This document shows, one piece after another, positions 18,604 through 26,498 of a stretch of DNA of 64,000 nt. Source of the stretch: a bacterium (lineage in GTDB: Bacteria; Myxococcota_A; Polyangia; Nannocystales; Nannocystaceae); contig JANSYI010000012.1 in assembly GCA_024742475.1 (NCBI GenBank), positions 124,001 through 188,000 on the forward strand. Direction: 5' to 3'. How positions within the stretch are numbered: the first letter of the stretch is position 1; each line of letters starts with the position of its first letter. The notes below the pieces were generated by a model. The model saw only the letters and a list, made by a program, of their open reading frames with translations, made no database searches and was not told where the DNA came from. The position numbers were made by a program, and so were the translations under genes.

Positions 18604-18972
18604 CTACAGCGGGGTGGTGATGTCGAACCCCGTGAGGCACTTGTATCCACCCCACGCGCCGATCTGATACTGCGGCGTGACCTCCAGACCGTGAATCTGC
18701 GCTTGCAGCAGCCGGTCGATCTGGTCCTCGCTCAGCTCGGCTGCCGCAATGGAGGCGCAGGTGCCATGCGCCCCGAAGTAGTACAGCTCGCTCGCATAGC
18801 CGTTCCAGCTCTCCATCTGGACGAAGCCCAGGGTCGAGCTTCCGCGGTCGCCGATCCTTTCGATGCGTTCGGTGGTCCCGCCTGCGGCGACGGCCATTGC
18901 GGGAGCTGCGAGCGCTGCCGCGGCGGTGAAGAGGACGAGGGCGGTGCGTTTGCTTTTGAGTCGGTCGAGCAT
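18604..18972 (-). CDS. Small secreted protein, family unknown
   Basis: 122 residues from the ATG at 18972, which has GGAG 7 nt upstream. The N-terminus is a classical signal peptide: basic MLDRLKSKR, a hydrophobic core, then AMAVAAG as the cleavage region. There is no lipobox cysteine. The mature 90-residue protein has two cysteines (TCASIAA and KCLTGF) that could pair, and begins with a short Arg/Gly segment (GGTTERIERIGDRGSS). I do not recognise a family. It is probably a soluble periplasmic or secreted factor. It is separated from the operon at 19050-24671 by its own 77-bp leader. Confidence 0.75.
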   Translation of the reverse strand: MLDRLKSKRTALVLFTAAAALAAPAMAVAAGGTTERIERIGDRGSSTLGFVQMESWNGYASELYYFGAHGTCASIAAAELSEDQIDRLLQAQIHGLEVTPQYQIGAWGGYKCLTGFDITTPL

Positions 18973-19049
18973 GTCGTACTCCGTGCAGCGTCTCGCTGCT
19001 GCCCCTCCAACGTCCGAGCGCGCGGTTCTCCTCACAGCCCGTCGGCGAA

Positions 19050-19286
19050 TCAGTCGTCCGCGCCGTCGCGAGCCACCGAGGGTCGTGCTTGATGCAGCCT
19101 TCGGGTGAGCTCGTCGAGCGCGCGCAGCTCTGCGAGCCGACGGGCGACGCCGTCCGCGAAGGTCTCGGCTTTGGGCTGGGGCTGCATGCGCGCGCGCGCC
19201 GACTCGATGGCCTCGGGCGTCCAGTGTTCCCGAAGCCAGGAGAGGCGCTTGGACACGACAGCGGGGTCGAGTTCACGACGGCTCAT
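19050..19286 (-). CDS. Small helical protein, last gene of the di-haem operon
   Basis: 78 residues. The ATG at 19286 has GGAG 4 nt upstream and lies 11 bp after the stop of the lipoprotein gene, which makes it a credible translated gene despite its size. The sequence is charged and helical (VVSKRLSWLREHWTPEAIES, then RLAELRALDELTRRLHQ) with no signal or membrane segment, so it should be cytosolic. No family is recognised. Its position at the end of an operon of exported proteins suggests a regulatory or assembly role, but nothing in the sequence shows one. Confidence 0.65.
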   Translation of the reverse strand: MSRRELDPAVVSKRLSWLREHWTPEAIESARARMQPQPKAETFADGVARRLAELRALDELTRRLHQARPSVARDGADD

Positions 19287-19297
19287 CGCGCTCCACG

Positions 19298-20800
19298 CTA
19301 CGGCAGCACGACGACCGAGACGGTCTGCGCGCCGACCGGTCCCACGCCCCAGGCGGCGGCGAGGGTGCCGTCGGGGCCGATGGCGATCGCGGGCCCGAGG
19401 GCGTCGCCTTCGTCCGGGTCGCTCAGCTCGACGGCGTCTCCCCACGCAGAGGCGTCGGGGCCTCGGCGACGGGCCATGACGCGCCAGCGATTGTCGTCTC
19501 CGCGTTCATTCCACACCAGCGCGGCCTCGCCGTCGGGGCCGACCGCCAGGCGGGGGTCGAGGGCGACGCGGCCCGGGGTCGAGACCGGGACCGTGCGGGG
19601 GTGCTCGTCCCACTGGCCGTCGACGCGGCGTCGTGCGGTGTAGATGGTCGTGGCACCGCGTGGTCCGTCGAACCAGGTCAGGTGAGCCTCACCCGAGGGC
19701 GTGAACACGACCTCGATGCACGCCGCGTGCTCGCGCAGGGGCCCGAAGGTGTCGTCGATGTCGCGCGGCTCGGTCCACTCGCCGAAGCCGTCGCGGCTGG
19801 CCACGTACAGCCCGATCGCGCCCGAGGGGTGCTCCTGCGACCACGACACGAGCGCCTGGCCAAAGTGCCCGACGGCCACGACGGGGTTGCGCACCTCGTG
19901 GCTGGCCAGCGGCGGGCCCTCGGGGGAGATCCAGTCCTCGGCCGCGGGCCGGGAGAATGCGCCGTCCGGCCTGAAACGCTCGGAGACGAACAGGCGCAGG
20001 CCGTCGCTGGGCGCCGCAGGGTCGGTCGAGCCCGCAGGCGGCGTTGCCTGGTACCACGTGACGATGGCGTCGCCGTTGCGGCCGGCGGCGATCTGCGGCG
20101 CGTTGGAGAAGAACACCGGCGGCGAGAGCACGTCGTCGGCCGAGGCCGGAAGCGTGAGCGCAGATTCGTCGGGGGGCTGTGAGGCCAGCGCGACCCCGTA
20201 GCCACCCTCGGCCCGCCACTGGTTCCACACGACGAGCCCCTCGCCTGTGGCCGGCAGCAGCGGCCGCGGCTCGTACGCGCGCGGTCCGAACGAGAGCGGC
20301 TCGCCGGCATCGGACGTTCGCCAGCGTCCCGCCGGGTCGCGCCGCAGCAGGTGCACGCTGCTCCGATCCCCGTCGCCTTCGCTCGTGGTCTGCGTCCACG
20401 TCACCCAGGCCTCCAGCCCCCGGCTCGCCAGCGTGGCCCGCCCGCCGAAGCCCTGCGACGTTTCGCCCAGCGTGTGCAGGGTCCAGCCGCCCTCCGCCTG
20501 CTCGGCGAGCATCGAGCGCGCGTCCTCACCGCTCGGCGCGCGACGTTGCCAGCTCACCAGCGCGTGCCCGAGTCCGTCGACCGTGAGCTCGACCGCGTCG
20601 GCGCTCGAGGTCTCCAGCGCGTGCCGCTGCGTCGGGGGCCAGGCCCGGGCTTCGCAGGTGCCGTCCCCGGCTGGCTGCAGCCACGCCACGCAGCACGCCT
20701 GTCCTACGCACGGGCACGTCTCGTCTTCGCACGCCGCCTCGTCACCGGCGCAGGCGAAGAGCCCCAGCAGCGGGACCCAGAGCAGTCGAGGGCGCGGCAC
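19298..20800 (-). CDS. Repeat-containing lipoprotein, beta-propeller-like
   Basis: 500 residues from the GTG at 20800, which directly follows the TAA of the upstream gene. Signal peptide with lipobox LFACAG, a short cluster of six cysteines (residues about 24-50), then repeated units ending in a tryptophan strand: GHALVSWQRR, LEAWVTWTQ, GDAIVTWYQ, GQALVSWSQE, GEAHLTWFDG, GEAALVWNE. Repeats spaced about 45-60 residues with this G-x-A-x-x-x-W core resemble a beta-propeller. Zero spacing to the di-haem oxidoreductase upstream argues that the products work together in the envelope, perhaps as a binding scaffold, but that is inference. Confidence 0.85.
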   Translation of the reverse strand: MPRPRLLWVPLLGLFACAGDEAACEDETCPCVGQACCVAWLQPAGDGTCEARAWPPTQRHALETSSADAVELTVDGLGHALVSWQRRAPSGEDARSMLAEQAEGGWTLHTLGETSQGFGGRATLASRGLEAWVTWTQTTSEGDGDRSSVHLLRRDPAGRWRTSDAGEPLSFGPRAYEPRPLLPATGEGLVVWNQWRAEGGYGVALASQPPDESALTLPASADDVLSPPVFFSNAPQIAAGRNGDAIVTWYQATPPAGSTDPAAPSDGLRLFVSERFRPDGAFSRPAAEDWISPEGPPLASHEVRNPVVAVGHFGQALVSWSQEHPSGAIGLYVASRDGFGEWTEPRDIDDTFGPLREHAACIEVVFTPSGEAHLTWFDGPRGATTIYTARRRVDGQWDEHPRTVPVSTPGRVALDPRLAVGPDGEAALVWNERGDDNRWRVMARRRGPDASAWGDAVELSDPDEGDALGPAIAIGPDGTLAAAWGVGPVGAQTVSVVVLP

Positions 20801-22273
20801 TTAGGGGGTCGTCAGGCGTTCGCCGCGGGTCAGAGAGGTGAGGAAGACCCGAAGCGGCGCGCGCTCGGGCTCGCCCATCGCCGCGAAGGCGTCACGGGAG
20901 GCCTGCGCCTCGCCGCCGTGCAGCAAGATGGCGTCCTCGAGCGTGGGCGCGCGGCCGTCGTGCAGGTAGGGGCGCGTGCGGGCGATGCCCCAAAGGGGCG
21001 GCGTGATGAACTGATCGGCGAGCACGTCGGCGTCGTCGCGCGACTCGGCCAGCGCCTCACCCATCGCGTGGCGCTTGAGGTCGCTGTACAGCGGCACCGC
21101 GAGCTCGCCGGTCAGCGTGTCGGGCTCGAGTCGAGGCTCCGCGGCGACCGTGAGCAGGTCGAACGACAGGTCCGGATCACCTTCGCGGCCCGGAAGCGTG
21201 TACTCGGTGTCCTCGATGGGCAGCGACGGCGTGTGGCACTGCGCGCAGCCGAGCGCCTCGAAATCGTTGCGGCCGCGGGAGTAGAGCAGCACCAGGTCGG
21301 ACTCGAGTGGCGGCACGTCGACCGGCACGTCCTGCATCGCGACGAACATCGTCATCACGGCGACCTGCGCGTCGCTGAGTTCGTCTTCGACCCCGTCGCC
21401 GTCGGGGTCTTCGGGCGGTCCCTCGCCCACCCGGGCCGCGTCTTCGTTGGCCGCTAGCCACGTTGACTGCATGCCGTGATGCACGTTGGCGGCGTCCTCG
21501 ACCACGTCGCGGAGGTCGGTGAACGTGCCCTTCCACCCGAACGGCTTGACGACCAAGTCGGGATCGATGCCCTCGAGCCCGGCCTCGTCGACGCTGCCAT
21601 CGGGGGCGATGACCAGCAGGCCGAAGTCGACGCCGTGCGTCTGCAGCTGCAGGCGGACCTCTTCGCCCCGCGAGCGCGCAAAGTCGACCGCGTCGTCGCG
21701 CAGCTGCTGGAGGTTCGCGGTCATCTCCTGGGCCACACGCTGCTTCCAGCCGGCGCCGAACAGCGCAGGCGGGTTGCGGACGAGCGCGCTCGCTTCGGTG
21801 CGGCCGTCCCCACGAAAGAACGCGTTGTCGGCCGCATCGCCCGCGCCCGCCGGTCCACCGCGCCAGTGGCAGGCCGAGCAGCGCCGCGAGTCCGGCCCGC
21901 CGCGCTCGCCGAAGTGAAACCGGCTCATCGCGGGCAGGTCGTCGCCGCCGAAGCCCATCGCCTCGGTGAACGCCATCGTGAACAGCTGCCCGCCCATCGT
22001 GAACCACGCCTGCGGGCCGAAGCGCGTCCCGAGTTCGTCGTAGCGGGGTCGGTTGACCCGGAACGCGTAGCCGGGGTCGAGGGCGTCCATGAACCGGAGC
22101 TCTCGGCGCCACGCGTCTTGGGCCAGCGCCTCGAGCCCCTGCTCGACTGCCGACCCGCGCCGCTCGGTGACGAAGATCGGAAACTCCCGCGCCTCGCTGG
22201 GCTCGGCCGCTTGCTCGCCCTCTTCGGCGCCGCAGGCCGCCAGCATGCTCAGCGCCAGCAACCCGCGCCTCAC
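20801..22273 (-). CDS. Di-haem oxidoreductase lipoprotein (DHOR family), copy 2
   Basis: 490 residues. The GTG at 22273 overlaps the upstream stop as GTGA and begins a lipoprotein signal with lipobox MLAAC. Two c-type haem motifs are present: CSACH at 132-136 and CAQCH at 343-347. Between and after them are the DHOR-family blocks DLVVKPFGWKGTF, YSDLKRHAMG, TPPLWGIARTRPYLHDGRAPTLEDAI and LHGGEAQASRDAF. The family resembles bacterial di-haem cytochrome c peroxidases. It would act in the periplasm, membrane-anchored, on a peroxide or another electron acceptor. It is a diverged tandem duplicate of the gene at 22270-23769 and differs from it in being lipid-anchored. Confidence 0.92.
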   Translation of the reverse strand: MRRGLLALSMLAACGAEEGEQAAEPSEAREFPIFVTERRGSAVEQGLEALAQDAWRRELRFMDALDPGYAFRVNRPRYDELGTRFGPQAWFTMGGQLFTMAFTEAMGFGGDDLPAMSRFHFGERGGPDSRRCSACHWRGGPAGAGDAADNAFFRGDGRTEASALVRNPPALFGAGWKQRVAQEMTANLQQLRDDAVDFARSRGEEVRLQLQTHGVDFGLLVIAPDGSVDEAGLEGIDPDLVVKPFGWKGTFTDLRDVVEDAANVHHGMQSTWLAANEDAARVGEGPPEDPDGDGVEDELSDAQVAVMTMFVAMQDVPVDVPPLESDLVLLYSRGRNDFEALGCAQCHTPSLPIEDTEYTLPGREGDPDLSFDLLTVAAEPRLEPDTLTGELAVPLYSDLKRHAMGEALAESRDDADVLADQFITPPLWGIARTRPYLHDGRAPTLEDAILLHGGEAQASRDAFAAMGEPERAPLRVFLTSLTRGERLTTP

Positions 22274-23769
22274 AGCGGACTCCTGACCTTGGGCGTGCGG
22301 GTGAGCGACAGCAGGAACACGTGCAGGCTCGCCTGCTCTTCGGGCGAGAGGGCTTCGAACGCGTCGCGGCTCTCTTGCGCCTCGCCCCCGTGGGCCAAGA
22401 TCGCCTCGGGAACGGTGGCCGCGCGTCCGTCGTGCAGATAGGGCGCGGTCTCGGCCAGACCCCACAGCGGGCGGGTGAGCCACGTCGACGCCCCGATGTT
22501 GGGGTGGCTGGTGTCTGCGTGGCGCTCGGCGAGTCCCGGGCCCATGTCGTGTCGCTTGAGGTCGCTGAACAGCTGCACGTTGGGCGAGCCCTTGGGCTCC
22601 TCGCCGGCGTGAAACAGCTCGACCTCGAAGGGCGCCGCGCCGGTCGTGTCGGGGTACTCCAGCCAGACCGTGTTGGCCATGCCGATCGCGCGGACGTGGC
22701 AGTCGTTGCAGCCGATCGCGTCGAAGAGCGCGTCGCCTTGCGCCCATCGGTTGCGCAGGGCGGGGCTCGCGGGCGGGAGGATCGTCGGCACCTCGAGCGT
22801 GGCGAGGTAGACCGACGCCGCGGTCAGCGACCCCTCCTCGAGCTCGCGCTGCTTGCCGTCGCCATCGGGGTCCCACCAGTCGGGGCCCGGCCCGAGCAGC
22901 TCGGGCGCAGGGGCGTCGCGATGCTGCTCGGCGATGACGCTGGACTGGATGCCGAAGTGCACCCGTGCGGCGTCCTCGGTGGCCCGGCGCAGGTCGGGAA
23001 ACACGCCCTTCCACCCAAACGGCTTGACCACGAGATCGTCGTCGACACCCTCGACGGCCGAGAGGTCGAGCGAGCCGTCCGCCCGCGCGGTGATGCGACC
23101 AAAGTCGATGTCGCGCGTGACCAGATGGGCGGTGACGTCGCGGCCTTGGTCCTGGGCCGCCGCGAGCGCCTCGTCGCGCTGCCGCTGCAGGTCGGCGCTG
23201 AGCTCCCGCGCCAGCTCTTGAACCATGCCCAGGCCCAGCAGCATCGGCGGGTTGCGCTCGAGCGCGGAGTCGAGGTCGGCCCCATCACCGAAGAGGTAGG
23301 CGTTTTGCGTGGCCGCGCCCGCGCCGTCGGGACCACCGAGCGAGTGGCAGCCCAGGCACGAGAAGTTGTCCCGGCCCCCGCGCGCGCCCGCGTGCACCCT
23401 CTGCATGGGCCGCACCGCGGGGTCGTCTCCGTAGCCGTCGAGGTCGCGGAACTCGTGGCCGAACACGCTGTCGCCAAAGGCGAAGAGGTCGTCGACGGTG
23501 TACTGGCCCGCGTCGATGTCGTCTTGAAACACCCGGATGTGACCCGAGTCCTCGCCGCGCTCCTTGGCGTCGCGAAACTCCTCGAAGCGCTCGAGCGCGA
23601 ACAGGTCGAGCGCGTCCGCGACGAGCTCGGACAGCGCGACGTCCGAAGGCGGCCCGCCTTGGGGCCACGGCGTGGACGGCTGGGCGTCCTGCGCCGTCGC
23701 GAGCAGGGGGAGGGCGAGCAGCGCCGCACACCCTGCCAGCGCGCTCAGCCTTCGCACACGTTGCAGCAC
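22270..23769 (-). CDS. Di-haem oxidoreductase (DHOR family), copy 1
   Basis: 499 residues with a cleavable signal peptide (LAGCAALLALPLLATAQ). Haem motifs are CLGCH at 138-142 and CNDCH at 354-358. DHOR blocks are present: DLVVKPFGWKGVF, FSDLKRHDMGPGLAE, TRPLWGLAETAPYLHDGRA and AHGGEAQESRDAF. The protein is expected to be a periplasmic di-haem enzyme of the cytochrome c peroxidase group. The GTG at 23769 overlaps the upstream lipoprotein gene by 25 bp; a second in-frame GTG at 23757 would shorten it by four residues. The two DHOR copies are adjacent and overlap by 4 bp, so they are probably made together and may form a heteromeric pair. Confidence 0.92.
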   Translation of the reverse strand: MLQRVRRLSALAGCAALLALPLLATAQDAQPSTPWPQGGPPSDVALSELVADALDLFALERFEEFRDAKERGEDSGHIRVFQDDIDAGQYTVDDLFAFGDSVFGHEFRDLDGYGDDPAVRPMQRVHAGARGGRDNFSCLGCHSLGGPDGAGAATQNAYLFGDGADLDSALERNPPMLLGLGMVQELARELSADLQRQRDEALAAAQDQGRDVTAHLVTRDIDFGRITARADGSLDLSAVEGVDDDLVVKPFGWKGVFPDLRRATEDAARVHFGIQSSVIAEQHRDAPAPELLGPGPDWWDPDGDGKQRELEEGSLTAASVYLATLEVPTILPPASPALRNRWAQGDALFDAIGCNDCHVRAIGMANTVWLEYPDTTGAAPFEVELFHAGEEPKGSPNVQLFSDLKRHDMGPGLAERHADTSHPNIGASTWLTRPLWGLAETAPYLHDGRAATVPEAILAHGGEAQESRDAFEALSPEEQASLHVFLLSLTRTPKVRSPL

Positions 23770-24671
23770 GGGATCGCTCGCGTGATTCCGCCGCAGTCGA
23801 GGCCGAGCGGGTCGCTGCCACCGTTGGGGTTGGGGTCGGCGTCGAGGGTGAAGTCCAGCGCTCCGGCGGTGACGGTGGCGTACTCACCGTCGTTGACGTC
23901 GTTGGTGCCGTAGCGCCAGTCGTCGCAGCGCGAGCGCGTGTCGGGCTGAATCATCACGCCTTCGAACATCGTCGCGACCACGCGGTGCACCCAGAAGGTG
24001 GTGCCCGCCGGGACGGCCGCGAAGTCGCCTTGGTCGGAGGCCTCGACCAGCTGCGTGTACGTGCACACGCCCTCGTAGCCGGCGGCGATGCATGCCTGCG
24101 TGCCGGAGGTGAAGCCCTCACCGAAGCCTGGATGCAGCCATACCGAGGGGGAGGCGGGCACGTTGCCGACGTAGATCGGCACGCCCGCGCACACGTCGAC
24201 CGAGCCGGTGGTGCCGTCGGTGTCGTCGGTGTCGCCGTCGGTGTCGCTGTCGGTGTCGCTCTCGGACATGCAGTCCTCGGGGCAGGGCGCCATGCCTCCG
24301 TCGGGACCCACTTCGCACTCGCCGGGGTCGGGGAAGCCGTTGCCGCACAGGTCGGGCGTGGTGTCGGTGCCTTCGCTCTCGCTGTCGCTCTCGGCGGTGT
24401 CCTCGGTGTCACCGCCCGAGTCGCTCTCGGTGCCCTGCACGTCGCCGCACATGCACGGCCCGTAGGTGTTGTCGGCGAGGCACGTCTGCGTGCCGCTGGG
24501 CGAGACCTGCAGGTCGCCCGGGCACGGGCAGAAGTTCACCTGGCCCTGCACGCAGGAGGCACCCGAGGCATCGCCGTCGCCGTCGCCGTTGCAGCCTGCC
24601 GCCAGGCCGAGTGCAAGGCCCGCGATGGCCAGAGTGTGTTGAACGCCGAAGTGAAGTGTCCGAAATCGCAT
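23745..24671 (-). CDS. Cysteine-rich lipoprotein at the head of the di-haem operon
   Basis: 308 residues from the ATG at 24671. Signal peptide with lipobox LAAGC, then a Cys-rich segment (CVQGQVNFCPCPGDLQ, with GPCMCGD) and a long Asp/Ser/Thr linker encoded by GTCGGT-type repeats. The C-terminal 150 residues form a globular domain (CAGVPIYVGNVPASPSVWLH, GTQACIAAGYEGVCTYTQLVE, FWVHRVVATMFEGVMIQP) ending in two paired cysteine motifs (IPCCNVC). No enzyme family is recognised. Its 3' end overlaps the first di-haem gene, so it is the first gene of that transcription unit; a 156-bp gap upstream can hold the promoter. Confidence 0.85.
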   Translation of the reverse strand: MRFRTLHFGVQHTLAIAGLALGLAAGCNGDGDGDASGASCVQGQVNFCPCPGDLQVSPSGTQTCLADNTYGPCMCGDVQGTESDSGGDTEDTAESDSESEGTDTTPDLCGNGFPDPGECEVGPDGGMAPCPEDCMSESDTDSDTDGDTDDTDGTTGSVDVCAGVPIYVGNVPASPSVWLHPGFGEGFTSGTQACIAAGYEGVCTYTQLVEASDQGDFAAVPAGTTFWVHRVVATMFEGVMIQPDTRSRCDDWRYGTNDVNDGEYATVTAGALDFTLDADPNPNGGSDPLGLDCGGITRAIPCCNVCEG

Positions 24672-24827
24672 GTCAGTGCCCCGTGGTCGAATGGGTGGCT
24701 TCATCGTTTCAGGGCTGCCCCCGTGAATCAACCGTGCCGGCGATTGCAATCGCTGCCCCTCCGACACCGACCGACATCTGGAATTCCGGCGCACCCAGAA
24801 AGAAAACGCCGCCGCGAGCAGCGCCCG

Positions 24828-25616
24828 TCAGTCGAGCGGGGGCAGGTCCTCGGGGCGGACGCGCAGCCACTGCGCGCCGTCGGGCGCCTCTGCCTCGACC
24901 CACGCCTGCAGGATCTCGTACTCGTCGGCGTTGAGCGACCCGTACTCGCCCTCGCCGCAGTAGTACGTCGGCGGCATGTTCAGCTCGTCGAGCGCCCGAA
25001 TGCCAACCTCGACGTACATCGCGGCGCCCTCGAAGAAGGCGTGCATCTGATCGTAGGTGTAGAAACGCGCGTTGCCGTAGTACAGGGGCGCGTCGGGCAC
25101 GAACGCCTCGAGGTCGGCGACGTGGCAGCTGCACACCCGCTCGAGCACGGTGCCGATCTCGGTGGGGATGAGCGCGGGCATGTCCCCTGCCTCGACCAGG
25201 GATTCGGCGCCGGGCGCCAGCATCTGCAGGTCGCACTCGTCGATGTCGGGCGTCGGACCCGTGGTCTCTGCGCCGCTGCCGTGCGATCCGCCGCCGACGC
25301 ACTCGGCGTTGTAGCCCTGCACGCAGTCGGCGTCGCACATCTCGACGATGCTCACCGTCTGCGTCCAGCAGCTCCCGCCCGGCCCGTACTGCGCCGAGAG
25401 CTGCTCGGCCGCGTTGTCGTCGAGGCACTCGAGCCAGCTCTGGCACGCGAGCGTCTGGTCGAACACATTGCCGGGTCCGGTCGACGCGCCCGCGCCGGTG
25501 CTCACCTCGGCGGAGGCGGACGTGCCCGCGTCGGTGTCGGTCTCGCCCGGCGACGCCGACGCGGGATCGCACGCCGCCGACACCAGCGCCACCGCGCCCC
25601 AAACGAACCTCCGCAT
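24828..25616 (-). CDS. Lipoprotein with a degenerate cytochrome-c-like motif
   Basis: 262 residues. Signal peptide with lipobox SAAC, a Ser/Thr/Ala linker, then a Cys-rich body. Near residue 160 lies VCSCH; the spacing C-x-C-H is one residue short of the haem-binding CxxCH. Downstream DELNMPPTYYC supplies a MPP element and EYEILQAWVEAEAPDG matches the final helix of small myxobacterial and planctomycete cytochrome-c-like domains. So this looks like a cytochrome-c-fold protein that can no longer, or need not, bind haem in the standard way. It lies 11 bp after the methyltransferase gene and just upstream of the di-haem operon. Confidence 0.82.
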   Translation of the reverse strand: MRRFVWGAVALVSAACDPASASPGETDTDAGTSASAEVSTGAGASTGPGNVFDQTLACQSWLECLDDNAAEQLSAQYGPGGSCWTQTVSIVEMCDADCVQGYNAECVGGGSHGSGAETTGPTPDIDECDLQMLAPGAESLVEAGDMPALIPTEIGTVLERVCSCHVADLEAFVPDAPLYYGNARFYTYDQMHAFFEGAAMYVEVGIRALDELNMPPTYYCGEGEYGSLNADEYEILQAWVEAEAPDGAQWLRVRPEDLPPLD

Positions 25617-25627
25617 CCGCGCTCAGG

Positions 25628-26482
25628 TTACTTCACTTGGCCGTGCCGCGAAACGACGGGGTCGGCAAACGCCAGCCGCTCCCGCATCACCGCGATCGCC
25701 TCGGGGTTCTCATCCACGAGCACGAAGCGCCGGTCGAGCTTCGCGGCGGCCTCACCGGTCGTCCCGCTGCCGGCGAAGAAATCGAGCACGAGCTCGCCGG
25801 GGTTCGAGTGCACCCGCACGATCCGCTCGAGGATCTTCAGCGGCTTTTGGGTGGGGTAGCCGGTGCGTTCCTTGCCCGCCGTCGGCACGATCGTCTGCCA
25901 CCACACGTCGGTGGGCGTCTTGCCGCGCGCCGCCTTCTCGGCGGAGACGAGCCCCGGCGCCATGTACGGGATGCGGTCGATGGCGTCGTAGTTGAACGTG
26001 TAGCGCTTGGGGTCCTTGGCGTACCAGAGGATCGTGTCGTGTTTGGCCGGCCACCGGCGCTTGCTGCGACCGCCGTAGTCGTACGACCAGATGATCTCGT
26101 TGAGGAACGCGTCGCGGCCGAAGACGGTGTCGGCCATCACCTTGGCGTAGTGGGCCTCGCGCGGGTCGAGGTGCAAGAAGAACGATCCGGTCGCGCTGAG
26201 CAGCCGGTGCGCGTGGACGAGCCGCGGCAGCAAGAACGCCTCGAAGTCGTCGAACGCGTCGGCGTAGGTGGCCGACCCCAAGCGCGTCGTCTTGTAGTGC
26301 TGGCCGCCGAAGCCGACGCGGTCGCCGTCTTCGGGGGCGGCGCGCTCGACCTTGACGCGGGTGTGCGTGCGGGCGCGCCCGGTGTTGAACGGAGGGTCGA
26401 TGTAGATGAGCGCCGCGCAGCCCTCGGCCAGCGTGGGCAGCACCTCGAGGTTGTCGCCTTCGATGATCCGGTTGTCGGTCAC
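25628..26482 (-). CDS. Site-specific DNA methyltransferase, beta class, no partner nuclease
   Basis: 284 residues from the GTG at 26482. Motif IV DPPF at 29-32 precedes motif I (DFFAGSGTTGEAA, near 232-245), which is the order of beta-class amino-methyltransferases acting on adenine N6 or cytosine N4. The DPPF form does not settle which base is modified. A conserved GYPTQKP stretch before motif I is typical. There is no restriction nuclease or specificity gene beside it, so it is best described as an orphan methyltransferase that may regulate gene expression or replication. The gap to the permease gene upstream is 16 bp and to the lipoprotein downstream 11 bp, so all three may be co-transcribed. 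Confidence 0.92.
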   Translation of the reverse strand: MTDNRIIEGDNLEVLPTLAEGCAALIYIDPPFNTGRARTHTRVKVERAAPEDGDRVGFGGQHYKTTRLGSATYADAFDDFEAFLLPRLVHAHRLLSATGSFFLHLDPREAHYAKVMADTVFGRDAFLNEIIWSYDYGGRSKRRWPAKHDTILWYAKDPKRYTFNYDAIDRIPYMAPGLVSAEKAARGKTPTDVWWQTIVPTAGKERTGYPTQKPLKILERIVRVHSNPGELVLDFFAGSGTTGEAAAKLDRRFVLVDENPEAIAVMRERLAFADPVVSRHGQVK

Positions 26483-26498
26483 GGCGCGCGTCCCAAGG

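Noticed and set aside
23985..25859. Plus-strand open frame of 624 codons across two lipoprotein genes
   Set aside because: Low-complexity Val/Gly/Ala translation opposite well-supported lipoproteins with signal peptides.
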